From Saprospiraceae bacterium (GTDB lineage: Bacteria; Bacteroidota; Bacteroidia; Chitinophagales; Saprospiraceae), in contig JAEUUU010000031.1 of the NCBI GenBank assembly GCA_016787345.1, positions 31,373 to 95,372 on the forward strand: a DNA stretch of 64,000 bases. The letters run 5' to 3'. Position numbers and translations under genes: made by a program. Positions within the stretch are counted from its first letter, which is position 1, and each line of letters begins with the position of its first letter. The notes under the pieces are model-generated. The model was not told the origin of the DNA and did no database searches. It worked only from the letters and a program-made list of their open reading frames with translations. This document shows positions 61,254-64,000 of this stretch, one piece after another.

Positions 61254-62639
61254 ATGGCTGGAATTGCTACGAGTTCGATCTTCAAGGCCCTTCAAAAACT
61301 CCCGCGGGAAGATGTCGAACGCCTTGTCAGCACCTTAAAAAAGAAAGCCCTCAAAAGCCGGGAATACGGTCGGGCACTGGTATTCCTCAAATTTCTCCTC
61401 ACCCTGAAAACCACCCTGCAACACCAGCAAAAACACAAATCGGGTCGGTTAACCGAGGTAGAACTGCAACAAAAACTGTTTTCCGAAGAGCATGCAAAAG
61501 GCATACGGCTGATTGAAAAAGCCAAAAGAATCATTTCAGAAGCTATAAAACCCAAGAGCAGCAATAGCGCCGGCTTATTGGAAAATACCCGCATACATCA
61601 AGACGGCAAAACCGGAACGACCTTTTCTCGTGTATTCAAATCGTACCTGTCAGCATTGTTGTCGGACAACCAGAACAGTCTGGAAGAATCCGTGCAACAG
61701 ATGACAGAACAGCAAATTACCTCGTTTATCATGCTGCAGGCCAGCATCGCTGACCAGCCCGGCAAATGCCACCCCTTGCTGGATGCTTTTGTTAGTTATT
61801 TCGAGGCATCGGTAGACAACCCTGAGCTGTCGCCCGGTCGGTTCTTTTACCGGATATACCGTTTACAAAACCTGCCGGCCGAAGGCCCGGCCTTTGCAGC
61901 GTTATTGGAAGAATGCTATCAGGCTTTTCTGGGCGCTCCGGCCGATTTCGCCGATCATGAATTCAAAGCGGGCGAGTATTTGCTTCGGAGCGCTCTTCTG
62001 AAAAGGCAAAATCGAGCGACCAGTTCCGAAGGATTTGAAAAGATTTGGCGGTTGTTCAAAACAGGATGGGATCAAAAACGGCTTTCTCCATCGGATAAAA
62101 TCTCGCTAACCACCTATTTCAACATTGCCCGCGCGGGTTATGAATGCAGAGACTATGAGGGCGTAAGGCATTTTACAAGCGCGTTCAGTCGTTTTTTCAC
62201 CCCCCCTGACGCCAGGGAAGCCAGGCGCGTACGACAATGGTTTGATCATTTGATCGACATTGCACAAAGGAAAAAGTCATTTGTGCCCGATGTAAAATTG
62301 AAAAGTAAAAACCACAACATTTTTTTTCGCACCACGCTCATTTGCGAATATTTCGACGACCCAGGTTGTGAAAAAGACGTGTTATCGCGCGAACTAAGGA
62401 TGCATAACAGGTACCTGTCGAACATGGAAAAACTGGAAAAACTGGAAAAGCAGAACAGTGCCCGTTTCAAAAACTTCTTCGTAATAGTCGAAGACCTGAT
62501 TACCCTCCGTTTCGACATAACTAAGCCGGAAGACAGAGCAGCCCGCATCGAGGCCTTGAAAAAATTCTTTGAAGAGAAAAGCGGACAATTCTCGCAGACT
62601 TTGTGGCTGCAGGAAAAAATTGGTGCGCTGGAGGCATAA
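61254..62639 (+). CDS. Unrecognised all-helical cytosolic protein
   Basis: A 461-aa protein with no signal peptide or TM. Nearly continuous predicted helices: 'FKALQKLPREDVERLVSTLKKKALKS' at the N-terminus, later TPR-like segments ('EFKAGEYLLRSALLKRQN', 'TYFNIARAGYECRDYEGVRHF'), and a coiled 'MEKLEKLEKQN' stretch near residue 395. The N-terminal motif resembles the start of paralogous hypothetical proteins common in Saprospirales, by memory only. Function unknown. The ATG at 61254 is the first in-frame ATG; the frame opens upstream only with TTG. Confidence 0.65.
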   Translation: MAGIATSSIFKALQKLPREDVERLVSTLKKKALKSREYGRALVFLKFLLTLKTTLQHQQKHKSGRLTEVELQQKLFSEEHAKGIRLIEKAKRIISEAIKPKSSNSAGLLENTRIHQDGKTGTTFSRVFKSYLSALLSDNQNSLEESVQQMTEQQITSFIMLQASIADQPGKCHPLLDAFVSYFEASVDNPELSPGRFFYRIYRLQNLPAEGPAFAALLEECYQAFLGAPADFADHEFKAGEYLLRSALLKRQNRATSSEGFEKIWRLFKTGWDQKRLSPSDKISLTTYFNIARAGYECRDYEGVRHFTSAFSRFFTPPDAREARRVRQWFDHLIDIAQRKKSFVPDVKLKSKNHNIFFRTTLICEYFDDPGCEKDVLSRELRMHNRYLSNMEKLEKLEKQNSARFKNFFVIVEDLITLRFDITKPEDRAARIEALKKFFEEKSGQFSQTLWLQEKIGALEA

Positions 62640-62674
62640 AAAAAGGAGCCGCTCTACGTGCGGCTCCTTTTTTT
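62638..62674. terminator. Bidirectional intrinsic terminator
   Basis: Arms 62638-62652 and 62660-62674 form a 15-bp perfect stem (A7-ggagccgc / gcggctcc-T7) with a 7-base loop. It sits between the convergent helical-protein gene and ftsY and gives a U-tract in both directions. Confidence 0.92.
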
Positions 62675-62689
62675 CCGTTCTGAAAATTA

Positions 62690-63664
62690 TTACGACAAGC
62701 TCTCCGCCCCCGCAAAAAACGACTCCACGAACGCCCGCTTGTTGAAAATCTGCAACTGGTCGATGCGCTCCCCTACCCCGATGTATTTAATCGGAATTTT
62801 GAACTGGTCGCTGATGCCGATGGCAACGCCACCTTTGGCCGTACCGTCGAGTTTGGTGAGGGCCAGGGCCGTTACGGGCGCCACTTCGGTGAATTGCCGG
62901 GCTTGTTCCACGGCATTCTGACCGGTGCTGGCATCGAGCACGAGCAATACCTCATTGGGCGCGCCGGGCAGTTTTTTCTCGATAGAGCGGTGAATTTTGC
63001 CCAGTTCCTGCATCAGACTGGTTTTGGTGTGCAGGCGGCCGGCGGTGTCGATGATAGCGACGTCGCAGCCGTTTTCCACAGCGTAGTTGGTGGCTTCGTA
63101 AGCCACGGCGGCCGGGTCGGCGTTCATGCCTTTGCTGAAAAATGAGCAACCTACGCGCTCCGACCATATTTTCAACTGGTCGACTGCCGCCGCGCGGAAA
63201 GTATCGCCGGCGCCGAGCACCACCTTGTAGCCTTTTTGTTTGAACTGGTGGGCCAGCTTGCCGATCGTAGTGGTTTTACCCACGCCGTTGACGCCTACGA
63301 CCATGATGACGTACGGACGCGATTGACCGGCCGGCAAATCGTAATCTTCGATATCCTGGGTATTGTTTTCCGCCAGCAATTGCACGATCTCGTCGCGCAA
63401 AATAGCGTTCAACTCCTCGGTATTGACGTATTTGTCGCGGGCTACGCGCCCTTCGATCCGCTCGATGATCTTGACCGTGGTATCCAGCCCGACATCGCTG
63501 CTGATCAGAATTTGCTCCAGTTCGTCGAGCACCTCTTCATCGACCGTGCTTTTGCCGACGATGGCGCGATTAATTTTACCGAAAAAACTCTCTTTGGTCT
63601 TTTCAAGGCCTTTGTCAAGGTCTTCCTTTTTCTCCCGGTTGAAAAATTTATCAAAAAACCCCAT
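62690..63664 (-). CDS. ftsY: Signal recognition particle receptor FtsY
   Basis: A 324-aa SRP GTPase. NG domain: 'VVGVNGVGKTTTIGKLAHQFKQ' (G1), 'VLGAGDTFRAAAVDQL' (G2), 'VAIIDTAGRLHTK' (G3), 'LTKLDGTAKGG' (G4), 'YIGVGERIDQLQIFN' (G5/C-term). The A domain is short ('MGFFDKFFNREKKEDLD'), usual for this phylum. It delivers ribosome-nascent-chain complexes to SecYEG. An octanucleotide array begins 5 bases upstream of the start codon. Confidence 0.97.
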   Translation of the reverse strand: MGFFDKFFNREKKEDLDKGLEKTKESFFGKINRAIVGKSTVDEEVLDELEQILISSDVGLDTTVKIIERIEGRVARDKYVNTEELNAILRDEIVQLLAENNTQDIEDYDLPAGQSRPYVIMVVGVNGVGKTTTIGKLAHQFKQKGYKVVLGAGDTFRAAAVDQLKIWSERVGCSFFSKGMNADPAAVAYEATNYAVENGCDVAIIDTAGRLHTKTSLMQELGKIHRSIEKKLPGAPNEVLLVLDASTGQNAVEQARQFTEVAPVTALALTKLDGTAKGGVAIGISDQFKIPIKYIGVGERIDQLQIFNKRAFVESFFAGAESLS

Positions 63665-63668
63665 GGTT

Positions 63669-63796
63669 AATGTGCTAATGTGCTAATTGGAGAATGTGCT
63701 AATGTGCTAATTGGAGAATGTGCTAATTGGAGAATGTGCTAATTGGAGAATGTGCTAATGTGCTAATGTGCTAATGTGGGAATGTGCTAATGTGCT
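63669..63796. repeat. Octanucleotide array of 16 units upstream of ftsY
   Basis: Exactly 16 consecutive 8-mers: 11 aatgtgct, 4 aattggag and 1 aatgtggg. Inverted agcacatt copies occur at 63853-63888, before the LytTR gene end, giving a repeat field with both orientations. The array occupies the ftsY leader and promoter region. Confidence 0.93.
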
Positions 63797-63852
63797 GACG
63801 GCGTACCTGACAGGTGAGCAATCGGTAAACCCAAAAAAGTCCACACCCGCCC

Positions 63853-63888
63853 ATTAGCACATTAGCACATTAAAAAATTAGCACATTA
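63853..63888. repeat. Inverted agcacatt copies
   Basis: Three copies of agcacatt, the reverse complement of the octamer, next to the LytTR stop; they can pair with the array at 63669-63796. Confidence 0.85.
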
Positions 63889-63890
63889 AA

Positions 63891-64000
63891 CTACACTTCG
63901 CCGTACATACGCCGGACGCTTTCGATCAGGTTGGATTTTTTACGGCGGCTGACTTCGATGGTTTCCCCGGTTTCGAGAATGAGGTAACCGCCTTCGCCTT
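63891..64000 (-). CDS. LytTR-type DNA-binding regulator, C-terminal end (partial)
   Basis: Only the last 35 codons before the TAG at 63891-63893 are visible. They read 'GEGGYLILETGETIEVSRRK' then KSNLIESVRRMYGEV, the end of a LytTR DNA-binding domain ('G.YLxLxTGexxxVSRRxK'). It is likely the C-terminus of a response regulator that works with a histidine kinase of the LytS/YehU type; the receiver part is outside the window. Confidence 0.75.
   Translation of the reverse strand, partial: GEGGYLILETGETIEVSRRKKSNLIESVRRMYGEV

Noticed and set aside
63669-63796. CRISPR array
   Set aside because: Units are 8 bp, contiguous and without spacers; no cas genes nearby. The same holds for the heptamer and decamer arrays near 22.2-22.4 kb.

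Overview
The window is chromosomal DNA from a moderately GC-rich member of the Bacteroidota, most likely the Saprospirales/Saprospiraceae group (an inference from gene content). The evidence is type IX secretion (T9SS) cargo with both type A and type B C-terminal sorting domains, a PorP/SprF plus PorE-like pair, a TonB-dependent receptor, and a CarB that lacks the MGS domain. Several starts have TAnnTTTG -7 elements just upstream. Shine-Dalgarno sequences are nearly absent; the clear exception is rpsU, which fits what is known of this phylum. No rRNA, tRNA, CRISPR array or insertion sequence was seen.

Layout. 0-5 kb: the N-terminus of an M23 peptidase, a type-B-CTD secreted protein and a TMTC-like membrane glycosyltransferase with TPRs. 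4.7-7.9 kb: a small defence-like patch with a PIN-domain toxin/antitoxin pair divergent from a NACHT NTPase, whose C-terminus is an almost pure 9-bp minisatellite coding for (D/Y)-L-(R/L). 8-10.7 kb: an ABC-F ATPase preceded by a decayed copy of its own 5' end and followed by a large inverted repeat field. 10.7-20 kb: a secreted subtilase, TerC, a 49-aa basic protein, an oligopeptidase B-like lipoprotein and a secreted cyanophycinase-like S51 peptidase. 20-23.6 kb: a three-gene GtrA/GT87/DUF6438 operon and a Met/Cys PLP enzyme. 23.6-26.8 kb: an outer-membrane porin, a TauE/SafE exporter and a Crp/Fnr regulator, with matching GTGA-N6-TCAC palindromes in front of the porin and the exporter.

27-38.7 kb: an SH3b protein, HDAC-like deacetylase, rpsU, holin-X-type membrane proteins, a XerC/D recombinase, recN, a Uma2-like nuclease and YdeI. 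Next comes a translationally coupled pair: a MOSC/YcbX-like molybdenum protein followed by a three-part protein made of an effector-associated (EAD11-like) helical domain, a pseudokinase and a globin. 38.9-50 kb: PorP/SprF and PorE-like T9SS proteins, ankyrin protein, carB with a terminator-bearing leader, and a KdpD/KdpE-like two-component system directly upstream of a Kup potassium transporter. 50-61 kb: secreted hydrolase, SnoaL-like protein, TonB receptor and a run of peptidases (S13, S9, S9). 61-64 kb: an unrecognised helical protein, ftsY and the end of a LytTR regulator.

The most interesting items are the EAD11-like/pseudokinase/globin protein coupled to the MOSC protein, the NACHT protein with a tripeptide minisatellite in which only two bases per unit vary, and the Crp/Fnr mini-regulon. 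Many intergenic gaps hold low-complexity words arranged as inverted pairs, a recurring feature of this genome. Domain calls are from motif reading and memory of families; no database search was run.
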